DNA of 64,000 nt from Rufibacter glacialis (GTDB taxonomy: Bacteria > Bacteroidota > Bacteroidia > Cytophagales > Hymenobacteraceae), in NCBI RefSeq assembly GCF_008271745.1, contig NZ_VKKZ01000019.1:744001-808000 (forward strand), read 5' to 3'. Shown in pieces: positions 1 through 11,400 of the stretch (the first letter of the stretch is position 1; each line of letters starts with the position of its first letter). A program made the position numbers and the translations under genes. The notes beneath the pieces were generated by a model. The model saw only the letters and a list, made by a program, of their open reading frames with translations, had not been told where the DNA came from and searched no databases.

Positions 1-1
1 C

Positions 2-1462
2 AACACCATTCACGCGGCCATTACTGGTCAGTATGGCGGTTTGAAAGTAGATCCGGTTTTTGCTGACCACATGGTGTTGCAGCAGAAAATGCCTTTGCCG
101 GTGCAGGGTACGGCCAATGCAGGAGCGAAAGTAACCGTGCAGTTTGGGCCGGAAAAGGCGACGGCTACCGCCGATGCCAATGGTAAGTGGCGCGTGGTGC
201 TGGGGCCGCAGAAAGCGGGCGGCCCTTATCAGCTGCAGGTTTCCACGCCAGATACCAGCCTCCTCATCCGGGATATCCTGGTGGGGGAAGTGTGGTTATG
301 CTCGGGCCAATCCAACATGGCGATGCGGGTGAAAGAAGTTGTGCACACCAGCGCAGAGATGCGGGACGCGCAGCAGGCGTCTACTATTCGCCTATTGAAA
401 ATGAAACCTTTGGCCGAGACCGGTGACTATACCTGGGATTCTTTAACCCAGAAAAAAGTAAACCAACTGGAATACTTTTCCGGCACCTGGCGCCGCGGCG
501 ACTCAGCGGGAGCCAAAGATTTCTCCGCCGTGGCCTACTATTTCGGGAAGCGGTTGCAGGAGCAGCTAGGCGTGCCCGTTGGGCTCATTGAAGTGGCCGT
601 GGGTGGCTCCGGTACTGAGTCCTGGATTGACCGGTACACCCTGGAGCACCATCCGCAGTTGGTGAGCCTGCTGGCCAACTGGCACAGTTCAGATTTCCTG
701 ATGCCCTGGGTACGGGAGCGGGCGGCTAAAAACCTGGGCACCGCAGCCGTGGGCAAGCGGCGGCATCCGTACCAGCCTGCCTATAATTATGAGGCGGGTA
801 TTGCGCCCCTGGTTTCGTTTCCCATCAAGGGCGTGCTCTGGTACCAGGGCGAAAGCAACGCCCACAACATAGAGCTCCACGAAACGCTGTTCCAAACCTT
901 GGTCAGCAGCTGGCGCCAGAAGTGGGGCTATGAATTTCCGTTTTACTACGTACAGCTCTCGGGCATCAACCGCCCCAGCTGGCCCCAGTTCCGGGACAGC
1001 CAGCGCCGCCTGCTGACTCAGATTGCCAACACCGGCATGGCCGTGAGCAGTGACCTGGGCCATCCTACCAATGTGCACCCCACCCAGAAAAGACAGATAG
1101 GCGAGCGGCTGGCGGCTTGGGCATTGGCCCAAACCTACCAAAAGCGCGTGCCCTACAGCGGCCCCTTGTTCAAAGAGGTAACGGTGTCCGGAGGCAAAGC
1201 TTTTTGCTCGTTCCAGTTCAGTGAGGGCCTGCGTTCCGCTGACGGTCAGCCGGTGCGCGGGTTTGAAGTAGCGGGCCCAGACCTGGTATTTCGGGAAGCT
1301 ACTGCTGTGATCAAAGGCAGCAAGGTACAGGTGTCGTCAGACCAGGTGCCAGAACCCAAATATGTGCGCTACGCCTGGCAGCCTTTCACCACGGCCAATC
1401 TGGTGAACAAAGCAGGTTTTCCGGCCTCCACTTTTAACAGTTATACCATCCCCAAAGGATAA
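2..1462 (+). CDS. Sialate O-acetylesterase family protein (5' partial)
   Basis: An SGNH-fold carbohydrate esterase that removes O-acetyl groups from sialic acid or other acetylated sugars. The frame is open back to the first bases of the window, so the true start and any signal peptide lie upstream; the TTG at 41 should not be taken as the start. The opening VFADHMVLQQ is typical of the family. The serine block GQSNMA lies near 304-321, YQGESNA near 842-862 and the catalytic His region HPTNVHP near 1060-1080. It is followed 12 nt later by an AGE-family epimerase, so the two are probably cotranscribed and exported sugar deacetylation is coupled to sugar isomerisation. The family is secure. The substrate is not: with uxu genes close by, acetylated xylan or glucuronoxylan sugars are as plausible as sialic acid. 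Confidence 0.88.
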   Translation, partial: NTIHAAITGQYGGLKVDPVFADHMVLQQKMPLPVQGTANAGAKVTVQFGPEKATATADANGKWRVVLGPQKAGGPYQLQVSTPDTSLLIRDILVGEVWLCSGQSNMAMRVKEVVHTSAEMRDAQQASTIRLLKMKPLAETGDYTWDSLTQKKVNQLEYFSGTWRRGDSAGAKDFSAVAYYFGKRLQEQLGVPVGLIEVAVGGSGTESWIDRYTLEHHPQLVSLLANWHSSDFLMPWVRERAAKNLGTAAVGKRRHPYQPAYNYEAGIAPLVSFPIKGVLWYQGESNAHNIELHETLFQTLVSSWRQKWGYEFPFYYVQLSGINRPSWPQFRDSQRRLLTQIANTGMAVSSDLGHPTNVHPTQKRQIGERLAAWALAQTYQKRVPYSGPLFKEVTVSGGKAFCSFQFSEGLRSADGQPVRGFEVAGPDLVFREATAVIKGSKVQVSSDQVPEPKYVRYAWQPFTTANLVNKAGFPASTFNSYTIPKG

Positions 1463-1474
1463 ACTCTTTTTCCT

Positions 1475-2707
1475 ATGACCACCATTGATCCATCTACCAT
1501 AGACCATTACCGGGCGTTTTACAAAAAACAGCTCTTAGAAGACACCGTGCCCTTCTGGTTCCCGCGCTCCATTGACGAGGAATTCGGCGGGTATCTGTTC
1601 ATGCGCGACGCTGATGGCTCCCTGATAGACGACGACAAAGCCGTCTGGATTCAGGGCCGGGGTGCCTGGCTCTTGTCCACGCTTTATAACACCGTAGAAC
1701 AGAAGCCTGAGTGGCTGGCGGGTGCCAAGAAAGGAATCGACTTCCTGCGCCAACATTGCTTTGACACAGACGGCCGCATGTTTTTCCACGTGACCCGTGA
1801 CGGCCAGCCTATCCGGAAGCGCCGCTATTTCTTTTCAGAGACCTTTGCCGTGATTGCCTTTGCCGCTTACGCCAAAGCCAGTGGTGACCAGGAAGTGGCC
1901 GCCGAGGCCCGCCGGCTGTTCGGGAAATGCATTGAGTACGCCACCACCCCTGGTTTGCTGCCGCCCAAATTTACCGGCACCCGTCCGGCCAAAGGCATTG
2001 GCGTGCCCATGATCATGATCAACACCGCCCAGCAGCTGCGTGACACCATAGGTGATGACCGGTGCGATGAGTGGATCTCCAAGTGGATCAAGGAAATTGA
2101 GCAGGACTTCGTGAAAGACGACATCCAGTGCGTGATGGAGCAGGTGAGCCCAGACGGCAGCATCATTGACCATATTGACGGCCGTACCCTTAACCCGGGC
2201 CACGCCATTGAAGGCGCCTGGTTTATCCTGCAGGAGGCCAAGCATCGTAACAACGACCCGCACCTGATCAACCTGGGCTGCCGCATGCTGGACTACATGT
2301 GGGAGCGAGGCTGGGACAAAGAGCACGGCGGCATCATCTATTTCCGCGATGTGTACGGCAAACCTGTGCAGGAATACTGGCACGACATGAAGTTCTGGTG
2401 GCCTCAGAATGAGACTATCATTGCCACCCTGCTGGCTTACGTCATGACTGGCAACGAAAAATACGCCACCTGGCACCAACAGGTGCATGACTACGGCTAT
2501 TCCCATTTCCATGACAAAGAGCACGGGGAGTGGTTTGGGTACCTGCACCGCGACGGCAGCCGGTCTTCTTCCATCAAAGGAAACCTGTTCAAAGGCCCTT
2601 TCCATTTACCCCGCCAGGAGTGGTACTGCTGGCAGTTGCTGGAAGAGGCCGCCAAAAGCAAATCCTTGCATCGTGTTTCAGACCAGTTTTCTGAAGAACA
2701 ACGCTAA
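1475..2707 (+). CDS. AGE family epimerase/isomerase
   Basis: A 410-aa (alpha/alpha)6-barrel sugar isomerase of the N-acylglucosamine 2-epimerase superfamily, predicted cytosolic (no signal peptide). Family landmarks are visible: an aromatic/Arg-rich segment ending FSETFAV (about residues 117-125), the GHAIEGAW motif with its conserved His (about 245), the HGGIIYFRD segment (about 287) and WWPQNE (about 308). Length matches the family. The start at 1475 lies just after the esterase stop. Members act on N-acetylglucosamine, cellobiose/mannobiose or free aldoses, and the sequence alone does not say which. Pairing with a sialate-esterase-type protein is common in Bacteroidota glycan loci. A strong terminator follows at 2829-2867, closing this transcription unit. 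Confidence 0.87.
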   Translation: MTTIDPSTIDHYRAFYKKQLLEDTVPFWFPRSIDEEFGGYLFMRDADGSLIDDDKAVWIQGRGAWLLSTLYNTVEQKPEWLAGAKKGIDFLRQHCFDTDGRMFFHVTRDGQPIRKRRYFFSETFAVIAFAAYAKASGDQEVAAEARRLFGKCIEYATTPGLLPPKFTGTRPAKGIGVPMIMINTAQQLRDTIGDDRCDEWISKWIKEIEQDFVKDDIQCVMEQVSPDGSIIDHIDGRTLNPGHAIEGAWFILQEAKHRNNDPHLINLGCRMLDYMWERGWDKEHGGIIYFRDVYGKPVQEYWHDMKFWWPQNETIIATLLAYVMTGNEKYATWHQQVHDYGYSHFHDKEHGEWFGYLHRDGSRSSSIKGNLFKGPFHLPRQEWYCWQLLEEAAKSKSLHRVSDQFSEEQR

Positions 2708-3088
2708 AAGGCCTCCGCTTTGCCAAGAAGTAAACCCCCCGGATTTTCTTGCGTTTGGTTTCCAAGCCATTTCAAAGAAACAGCCGGTAAACCTCAGAGG
2801 GAAAATCTCCTCTGTTATTCTGTACAAGATCAGGTCTGCTTAGGAATAAGCAGACCTGATTTGTTTTCACCCCTGTCTGGTTCTGGCAGGCCTGCGTGGA
2901 CTTTATAGGATTTTGGGGCCGGCCTTCCGTCCGGTGGAATACGTATATGGTTAGAATTACACTTATATTTATTCGCCTGGGTGCGGGAACTGAAAAGCAC
3001 TGTTTTCTTGAAAACAGGTGATAAAAGGCAGCCTGTAGAAATTGCCGGGCTCAGGCCCGATGGAATATTCTCTAAAAGACAAAGCAGC
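2708..3088. other. Intergenic region with terminator and repeat hairpin
   Basis: This gap of about 380 nt holds the epimerase terminator. At 2998-3020 it holds an inverted repeat, CACTGTTTTC-TT-GAAAACAGGTG, one base short of perfect symmetry, about 70 nt before the SDR start. That hairpin is one of a family of similar intergenic repeats in the window and may sit in the leader of the SDR-uxuA mRNA. No gene is apparent. Confidence 0.5.
2829..2867 (+). terminator. Rho-independent terminator after the epimerase
   Basis: A perfect 14-bp stem (2829-2842 with 2847-2860) with a GGAA loop is followed by TTGTTTT. It separates the esterase/epimerase unit from the mannonate oxidoreductase/uxuA unit. Confidence 0.85.
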
Positions 3089-3910
3089 ATGGCAGGATTG
3101 GAACAGTTTTCCCTGAAAGACAGGGTAATCGTGATTACAGGCGCTACCGGGGTATTGGGCGAGGCTTTCAGTCTGGCAGTAGCCCAGGCTGGGGCTAAGG
3201 TGGCCATTCTGGGCCGAAACCAGGAGCGGGCCCAGGAGCGCGTGAAAGCCATCCAGGAACAGGGCGGCCAAGCCCTGGCCGTTCTAGCCGATGTGCTGGA
3301 CGAAGCCGAAATGGAAAGAGCCAAAGAGGAAGTCCTAAAAGCCTGGGGCACGGTAGACGGGTTGGTGAACGGCGCGGGCGGCAACATGCCCGGGGCCACG
3401 GTTTCCCCGGATCAGGACGTCTTTGACTTCAGCGTGGAAGATACGCGCCGGGCCGTGGACCTCAACCTGTTCGGGACCGTGATTCCTACCAAGGTGTTTG
3501 GGAAAGTGATGGCCCAGAAAGGCCGGGGCGTGATTGTGAACATCTCCTCCCTGGCGGCGCAACGGCCCCTGACCCGGGTATTGGGGTACGCCATGGCCAA
3601 AACCGCGGTAGAGTCTTTCACCCAGTGGATGGCGGTGGAACTGGGCCAGCGCTACGGCGGAGCCCTCCGGGTGAATGCGCTGGCACCTGGCGTTTTCCTC
3701 ACCTAGCAGAACCGGCCTTTGATGCTCCAGTCAGACGGAAGCCTGTCAGAAAGGGCGGGCAAGTTCATCTCCAACACCCCGTACGGGCGGTTCGGGGAAC
3801 CCGAGGAACTGACCGGAACCCTCATCTACCTGCTCAGTGACGCCTCCCGGTTTGTCACCGGCGAGACCGTGGTGGTAGACGGTGGGTTCAATGCGTTTTC
3901 AGGGGTTTAA
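3089..3910 (+). pseudogene. uxuB: SDR D-mannonate oxidoreductase with in-frame amber codon
   Basis: A short-chain dehydrogenase/reductase predicted to interconvert D-fructuronate and D-mannonate with NAD(H), the SDR-type UxuB used by Bacillus and many Bacteroidota. The start ATG at 3089 gives the usual N-terminus. The nucleotide-binding TGATGVLGE, NGAGGN, the ISS catalytic serine and YAMAK tetrad motifs are all present. A TAG at 3704-3706 then stops the frame, but the same frame continues after it as QNRPLMLQSDG and on through GRFGEPEEL to VDGGFNAFSGV, ending at 3910. Homologues usually read FLTEQNR here, so one G-to-T change (GAG to TAG) explains the stop. The 205-aa truncated product would lack the substrate loop and last strand. 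uxuA starts 18 nt downstream. It may be a real nonsense mutation, a sequencing error or a readthrough site. Confidence 0.82.
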
Positions 3911-3928
3911 CCTTTATTTCAAAACAAG

Positions 3929-5101
3929 ATGCCATTACTGCAAAGCTGGCGCTGGTACGGGCCCAATGACCCGGTCACGCTGCAAGACATAAAACAAGCC
4001 GGGGCCAGAGGAATCGTCACGGCCCTGCACCACATCCCCAACGGGCAGGTGTGGCCCGTGGCCGAGATACAGCAACGCAAAGCCGAGATAGAGCAGGCCG
4101 GGTTGGTCTGGAGCGTGGTGGAAAGCGTGCCGGTGCATGAATCCATCAAAACCCAGGCCGCCGGTTTCCAGGAATACATTGAGAACTACAAGACCTCGCT
4201 CCGGAACCTGGCCCAGTGTGGCATTCACCTGGTCACCTACAACTTCATGCCGGTGCTGGACTGGACCCGCACCGACCTGGCCTATGAAGTGGAAGACGGT
4301 TCTAAGGCCTTGCGCTTTGAGATGGCCGCCTTCATTGCCTTTGACGTGTTCCTGCTTCAACGCCGGGGGGCAGAAAAGGACTACACCCCCGTTCAGTTGG
4401 CCAAAGCCCAGGCCCGCTTTGCCGCCATGTCAGACGCTGAAAAACTGCAGTTGCAGCAAAACATCATTGCCGGGTTACCAGGGAGCGAAGAGAGTTTTAC
4501 GCTGGCCCAGTTCCAGCAGGCTCTTGACGCTTACCAAGACATCACCCCAGAGAAACTGCGGGAGAACCTCATTTATTTCCTGCGGGAGATCGTTCCGGTG
4601 GCCGAGGCCGAAGGCATGAAGATGGTGATTCACCCCGACGACCCGCCGTACGGTATCCTGGGTTTGCCCCGGGTAGTCAGCACCGCCCAGGACATAGAGG
4701 CGCTGGTACAGGCGGTGCCGTCTTTAAGCAACGGCCTTTGTTTCTGCACCGGCTCTTTTGGGGTGCGGGAAGACAACAACCTGCCGGAGATGGTCAGGAT
4801 GTTTGGCGACCGCATTAATTTTGTGCACCTGCGCAGCACCCAGCGCGATGAGGAAGGCAACTTCTATGAAGCCAACCACCTGGAAGGAGACGTGGACATG
4901 TACGCCGTCATGCGGGAACTGCTGGCCGTGATGCAGCGCAGGAACCTTGCCATTCCCATGCGGCCCGACCACGGGCACCAGATGCTGGACGACCTGCACA
5001 AGAAAACCAATCCCGGTTACTCGGCCATTGGCCGCCTCAGGGGCCTGGCGGAACTGAGAGGCCTGGAGATGGGCATTGCGCGTTCGCTGCAAGAGAAGTA
5101 G
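3929..5101 (+). CDS. uxuA: Mannonate dehydratase
   Basis: Converts D-mannonate to 2-keto-3-deoxy-D-gluconate (EC 4.2.1.8) in the cytosolic hexuronate pathway. The 390-aa length is close to the 394 aa of E. coli UxuA. The family N-terminus ([13 protein letters not shown]) and the metal/substrate residues typical of the TIM-barrel enzyme are visible: [14 protein letters not shown] near residue 236, a central CTGSFG segment, FVHLRST near 296, and RPDHGHQM near 348. It lies 18 nt after the mannonate oxidoreductase frame, whose product is its substrate, so the two form one operon. The amber codon upstream could reduce its expression by polarity. No kdgK/kdgA homologue is in the window to complete the pathway. 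Confidence 0.93.
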   Translation: MPLLQSWRWYGPNDPVTLQDIKQAGARGIVTALHHIPNGQVWPVAEIQQRKAEIEQAGLVWSVVESVPVHESIKTQAAGFQEYIENYKTSLRNLAQCGIHLVTYNFMPVLDWTRTDLAYEVEDGSKALRFEMAAFIAFDVFLLQRRGAEKDYTPVQLAKAQARFAAMSDAEKLQLQQNIIAGLPGSEESFTLAQFQQALDAYQDITPEKLRENLIYFLREIVPVAEAEGMKMVIHPDDPPYGILGLPRVVSTAQDIEALVQAVPSLSNGLCFCTGSFGVREDNNLPEMVRMFGDRINFVHLRSTQRDEEGNFYEANHLEGDVDMYAVMRELLAVMQRRNLAIPMRPDHGHQMLDDLHKKTNPGYSAIGRLRGLAELRGLEMGIARSLQEK

Positions 5102-5466
5102 CCAAAGCTATTTTAGGGCTGGTTTTGTAAAAGGGGAGCAAAAACCTTTGGGTTGCCCTGGTCACTTCTGGTGCAACTCTGGCAACAGGAGCCTTTTCCT
5201 GTTTAGGCCCTGTTTTAGCAAAAAAGACCCTCTTTTCCCAGTCCATGCGCCTTATCGCCACTCATGCTACTGGATTAAGGAAGGAGCAGGGAGCACCTGC
5301 AATTCCTTGCTTTCCTGGCTCCTGTTTAAGGCCTGTTTTCACTAAAAGAGCGTGAAAACAGGCCTTTTTTTGGGCGGAAGATGGAAGAACGAAGTCAGTT
5401 TTCCGGGTGCATCAACCTGTCTTGGGTAGGGTTTTTTTGCTTACCGGACAGGCATAATTGGAAAGG
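5102..5466. other. Intergenic region between convergent uxuA and sensor kinase
   Basis: A 365-nt gap rich in partial copies of the CCTGTTTT-type repeat (near 5200-5220 and 5315-5366), including the strong terminator at 5328-5371. No credible gene or RNA gene is seen. Confidence 0.5.
5328..5371 (+). terminator. Rho-independent terminator downstream of uxuA
   Basis: A perfect 15-bp stem (5328-5342 with 5352-5366), a 9-nt loop and a run of seven T. The stem core is the CCTGTTTTC/GAAAACAGG pair that recurs in other gaps of the window. Confidence 0.85.
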
Positions 5467-8400
5467 CTAGGCTTTCAGCTTAGGGGAGGCCAGTTTCCTG
5501 GTTACCTCTGCCTGTACCGCCGGAATCGTCTGGTGGTAAGCTGTCACGCATTTCTCCAAGGATTCTCCAAGGCCAGTCAGGCTTTTCCGGGCCTCAACCT
5601 GCTCTTCCATGGCTACGATCAACTTATTTACCTCGGTGATCTGGATAAAGGCCAGGCTGCCCTTGATTTTATGGGTCTTTTCAAGGAAATCTTCCCAAGA
5701 GCCCGCCGGGTAAAGACTTTTGAGTTCCTGCAGGTAGGTGGGCATTTTAGAGGCGAAGACCTCCAGAATGTGCTGTACATAGGGCCCGTCTTCCAGTTCC
5801 AGCAACCGACTGATGTCAAATCCGGCTTCTGCCGGAAGGGCAGGGGCGGCGGCAGGTTCTTCGGGCTGGGTAGTTCCAGGGCATGGTGCTACCGCCTGCT
5901 CCGGCAACGGCACGAATTGCTCCAGGGCCCGGGCCAGGTCTGCCATGGCGAAGGGTTTGGCCATGTACTCAGAAGCGCCTATCTCCAGGCAGCGGTTTCT
6001 TTCATTTCTGAGTACACTGGCGGTCAACACCACAATGGGTACCTGTAACTGCAGCTTCTGCCTGATGTAGGCGGTGGCCTGGAAACCGTTCATGACGGGC
6101 ATGCGCAAATCCATGAAGATGATGTCAAACTGCTCTCCGGCCTCCAGTAAATCAACAGCCTCCTGGCCGTTGGGGGCAATGAGGTACTCCATGCGGTGCT
6201 GCTTGAGGTTAGAGGCCAGCACGGCTTGGTTGATGTCATTGTCCTCCACAATCAAAGCCCGTTTGCCCGTATAGTCTCTTTTAAGCGGAGCCGGTTCTGT
6301 CTGGTGGAAAGGCTGCACCACCGCCGTGGTGTCAAGGGTGACGGTGTAGGGCAGGTGGAAGGTGAAGGTAGTGCCCTTGCCTTTGGTGCTTTCCACTTGT
6401 ATCTCGCCGCCCTGCATCTCTATCAACCGTTTGGTGATGGCCAGCCCCAGGCCCGTGCCGCCGTATTTGCTGGAAATCTCATGCGACGCCTGCGCAAAAT
6501 TGTCAAAGATGTAGAGCAGGTCGGTGCTATCCATGCCAATGCCCGAGTCACTCACCACAAATTCCACCACCACCTGCTCTTCTGTTTCATTCAGCAGCGA
6601 GGCCTCTAACCGCACGAATCCTTTAGACGTGAATTTGATGGCGTTGCTGAGCAGGTTGTTCAGGATCTGGTTTAACCGGTGCGGGTCACCTGAAAGCAGC
6701 CTTGGAATGTAAGGGTCCGTGGCCACGGTCAGCCTGATGCCTTTTTCCTTGGCTTTCTCCCGGAACAGCAGGGCCGTGCCGGCAATGGACTCGTTAAAAT
6801 CAAAGGTCACGTTCTCAATGGTCAGCATGCCGGCTTTTATTTTGGAAAGATCAAGGATGTCGTTAATCAGGGTGAGGAGGGTGTCAGAAGACTGTTGAAT
6901 CACCTGCAGGCGGTCTTTCTGGTCTGCCTGCAAAGAAGAGGAGGTGAGCAACAGGTTCACCATGCCAATGATCCCGTTCATGGGCGTACGCAGTTCATGG
7001 CTCATGTTGGCCAGGAACTGTTCCTGCAGGCGTTCGGCCTGTTCCGCGTTCTCGCGGGCCTCAATGAGCTGCTGCTGGTGGCGCATTTGCTCTGTGATGT
7101 CTTTGCAGATGGTGCAGATACCGAACAGGTTTTTCTGGTTGTCATACAAGGGGAACTTGATGACTTCCATGTTCAGGGATTTGCCGTCTGGCAGGTCTAT
7201 CTGCTGGGCCCACTCTTTGGCGGTGATTTTCTCAGGATCGGTCTCAAAGCCGGTGGCCTGGAACTCTTCCCGGGCTTCCTGGTCATCAAAGATCTCTTTC
7301 AGCTGCAGGCCGATCTCATGGTTGCGGTCCAGGTCAAAGAGGTTGAGGAAGGCTTTGTTGGAGAAAATGAATTTCCCTTCCAGGTCTTTGATGAGCACCG
7401 CCTGCGGAGAGTAGTCCAGAATGGCCTTGAAACGGGACTGGTACTCGGCCTTTTCCGCATTGGCGGCTTTTACCGCCTTCTCTATCTTCTTTCTCTCTGT
7501 GATGTTGCGGGAAGAGCAGCAGAGGCCAATGATGTTACCGGCGTTGTCTCTCACCGGGAAGTATACCGAGTAATAGTACGCCATTCCCTGGCGCAGGGGG
7601 ACTTGCCGCTCATCTTCCAGGTTCTGGCCCGCCAATACCTGGGCATAAATCCCCTCCAGTTTCTCTGCCAGCCCGGATTCAAACAAAGAAGGGAAATGGT
7701 CACCGGGAGTACAGGTCACGTCAAACCCATCTTGGATCAGCACCTTGGCGTGCTCATTCAGCAGCACCACCCGCAGGTTCACGTCTAAGAGGTAAATAGC
7801 TTCGCGGGAACTGCTTAAGATGGCCTGCAGGTTCTTTTCAGACTCCCTTAGCTGCTTTTCCGCCAACTTGCGTTCGGTGATATCGCGTATGCTGCAGATG
7901 ACTATTTTGCCTTTATAGGAATGCAGGAGGCTAAGGCTTACATCCACCGGAAACTCATACCCGTCTTTGCGGAGGGCTTGCAGCTCGCGGCTGGGTGCCT
8001 GAGAAGTACTGTTGAACAGTTCTGTACGGCGGTCTAAGTGTACCTCATGGCTTTCTATGGACATCAACGTGGTGAGCGATGCGCCCAGGATCTCCTCCTG
8101 GGAATACCCAAACAGGGTTTCTGCCTTTTTGTTGAATAGCAGGATTTCTCCTTCCTGGTTGAACCCTACAATGCCGTCTGGCGAGGCTTCCAGCAGGGCT
8201 TCAGAAAAGGTTTTCTCAATGAGGAGGCTTTCCGCAGCCTGCTTGCTCTCGGTTTCGTCGCGCAGGGCGCCCACCATGCGGTCTGGTGCCCCCTGTTCAT
8301 CCCTGATCAGGATGCACCGATCTGTGCAGTAGGCGTACTCCCCGTTTCTTTTTAATTTCCGGTATTCTGCCTGCCAGGTGGTGTCACCGCTGGCCAGGAA

Positions 8401-11400
8401 CCGCTGGAGGCTGGTCTGTATTCTTTCCCGGTCTTCTGGGTGCAGGTAGTCTTGCCAGGCTTGGAAGTTTTCCCTGGCGTTTTCAGAATGCTGGCCAAAA
8501 ATAACCTTGTAGTTCTCGCCGCAGAAAAGCTCGTTTGTTTTCAGGTTCCATTCCCAGATGGCGTCAAACGTCACCTTGGAGAGCATCTCCCACCGGTCAT
8601 TGCTATTTTTCAGGGCCTGCTCTGCCAATACTTTGGTGGTGACGTCATTGGCCTCTACCAGCAGGCAACTACGGTTTTCATACACCAGGCTATGGGCAGA
8701 GATTTCTACAATGATAGGGGTGCCGTCTTTTTTGATATGGTTCCATAACCCCAACCGGTTGACTCCTTTGCCGGTATTCTCTGCCCGTACAGATTTGATC
8801 ATGGCGGGTACGTCTTTGGCCGGGCGCAGGTCTTTGGCCGTCATGGCCAGGAATTCTTCGCGGGTAAAGCCATAGTGGGCAATAGCGCTGTCATTCACGT
8901 CCATGATCTGCAAGGTTTCCAGGTCATAGATCCATTTAGGCAGCGGGGCTTGGTAGAACAGGAGCTTGTATTTCTCCTCAGACGCCAGCAGGGCAGTCTC
9001 AAACTCTTTTCTTTCCGTGATGTCTTGGGCTGTGCCGTACAACCGCAGCACCTGCCCGTTCACGTCCTTCTGGCTGTTGCCCCTTATCTGAATGGTGCGG
9101 CGAGACTTTTTCCCGGTGAGAATCCGGAAATCAGCGAGGTAGGGCTCCCCATCAGAAAAGGCCTTTAAGGTGACTTGCTGGGCATATTCCCGGTCTTCTT
9201 CCGTCACAAAGGCGATGAAGGAAGCAAGGGTTCCGGTGAAGCCGTCGCGGTCTGTCTCAAAGATATGGTAGAGTTCCTCTGACACCTCCAAGGCTTGGGT
9301 TTGGGCGTCCAGGTTCCAGGAGCCTATCTTGGCGATATGCTGTGCTTCTGCCAGGGCAGCCTCATTGCGCCTGATCTGGTCTGAGGCGTTCTTGCTTTCT
9401 GTGATGTCAAACAGGATGTTGATGCCGCCGTGTAACTTGCCGGCAGAATCATAGCTAAGCACTGGGTGCGGTTTTACAAAGCGCCGTTCGCCGTTGGGGC
9501 GTTCCAGGATGACTTCCTGGTCTACTACCGGCACCCCGGTGGCAAGGGTGACCGCCATAGGGCCGGTATGGGGGGAAAGCAGGTTGCCGTCCAGGTCATA
9601 CATCTTATGGGAGCCGCACCAGCGGTCCACGTCTAGCCGGGGTTCCCGCCCCCATAACTCCACCGCGGCTTTGTTGTACAGCTCAATCTGACCGGCCGTG
9701 GAGCAGGTATAGATCGCCGCCGGTAGGTCTTGGATGAGCTGGCGGAAATTCAACTCGCGTTGCTCCAGTTTTTTACGGTTCAGGACCTGTTCCGTCACAT
9801 TGATCCCGTAGAAGAACAACCCCTCCACCTCACCCAGTTGATTCTGGTAGGCCTGGATGACCATGTTCATGTATACATCTGTCAGGAGGGCTTCTCCATT
9901 GGTGTGGTCAATCTGGAGGAGTTTCTCTGTGCCGACAAAGGGCTGTCCGGTAGCATATACCTGGTCCAGAATGTCAATAAAGCCTTGCGGGACCATCTCT
10001 GGAAACATCTCCGCCACCGGTTGGCCCAATAGTTGGCGCCCACTGCCCACCAGTTGGTCAAACAAGGCATTGGTGGAAATATACCTATGGTCAGGGCCCT
10101 TCAAGACGCAGTTACAGGAAGGAGCCAGCATGAACAGGTCATTGAAGCGCTGCTTCTCCAGGTGAAAGGCTTTCTCCAGCTCTTTTTTCTCCGTGGCGTC
10201 TTTGGCAACGCAGTACATGAGCTGGTCCTGGTCATCCCATTGCGCAGACCAGAGCAGGGGCACTATGCTGCCATCGGACCGCACGTACCGGTTCTCAAAC
10301 ATGGTCACCGGGTTGCCGGCCATGATGGAAGTGGCCACCCGGGTGGTTAACTCCTTGTCCTCTTCGGTCACCAGGTCCATGAAGGCGCGCCCCGTCAGTT
10401 CCTCAGGTCCATAGCCCCAGATGGTGGCGCAGGCCTCGCTTACCTGCACAAACCGCCCCTGGGTATCTATGGTGCAAATGATGTCCAGGGAAGAGTCCAT
10501 GATCTGTTTCAGGTTGTTGACGGATTTCTCCAGCAACAGATGGGCGTTCTGTACTTTGAGATCGGCTTGCCGGCGGGCAGAGACATCCCGGAAATGGAAA
10601 ACCAGGGCTTGCACGCTTTCCTGGTGAAGCAGATTAATGGCTTCTCCCTCAATCCAGACATAGTGCCCGTTTTTATGCCGCGCCCGCTGCACGCTTTTCG
10701 CTTTATGGGCAGGGGTTTCGGTGACCTGTTGTAGGGTGCGCAGCGCCTCCTCCTGGTCCTCCGGGTGGAAACTGATGGAGAAGCCCGGAGTGAGCGCTTC
10801 CGCCCGGGACCAGCCTAAAATCCTTTCGGCGGCCGGACTCCAAAAGGAGATTACCCCGCCCTGGTCCCATAAAACAATAGCTTCGCCGTTGTTCTCAATG
10901 AGCGTGCGGTAATGTTCTTCCCGTTGCCTTAACTTTTCTATGGCGGCATTCTTGGCTTTTTCCTGCTGCCAGCCTTTGTAGAGCATATAGAGGAGCAACA
11001 AACCCAGAAAGAAGAAGTTGGCCGCCAGAATTTGGTTTGTAAAGAGCGTAGCCTGCTCGCTTTCTTTTTTGCGGGCCTCCAAGGTCTGGGTGGCTCTGGT
11101 ATTCATGGTGTTGGCCCACTGCCGAATACTGGTCATGTACTTCTTGCCGGCATTGGTGTGAAAGAGCCTCATGGCTGCCTCCTGGCTTTGTTGTTCTTGT
11201 GTCTGGAGCAGGGCAGCGGAGAAGGCTGCCTTTTTGTGCAGGTAAAAGGCCAAAGAATCAAGGTAGACTTTCTGGACAGCATCACTAGAGAACAATTTCC
11301 CCAACTGGGCAAGTGCTGCCTCCTGCTCTTTGATTGGCAAGGTGACAGATCCGCTGTTTTTTCCCTTGTCTGTTAAAAGGGCACCTCTGGCCACGGTTTC

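Noticed and set aside
1835..2605. 256-codon minus-strand frame opposite the AGE epimerase
   Set aside because: It shadows a gene with clear family motifs and has no recognisable protein features.
5076..5345. 89-codon frame after uxuA
   Set aside because: It overlaps the end of uxuA and runs into the terminator at 5328. The composition is not coding-like.
6895..7788. 297-codon plus-strand frame opposite the sensor kinase
   Set aside because: The minus-strand kinase has uninterrupted PAS motifs here. The opposite translation is low in domain-like features.
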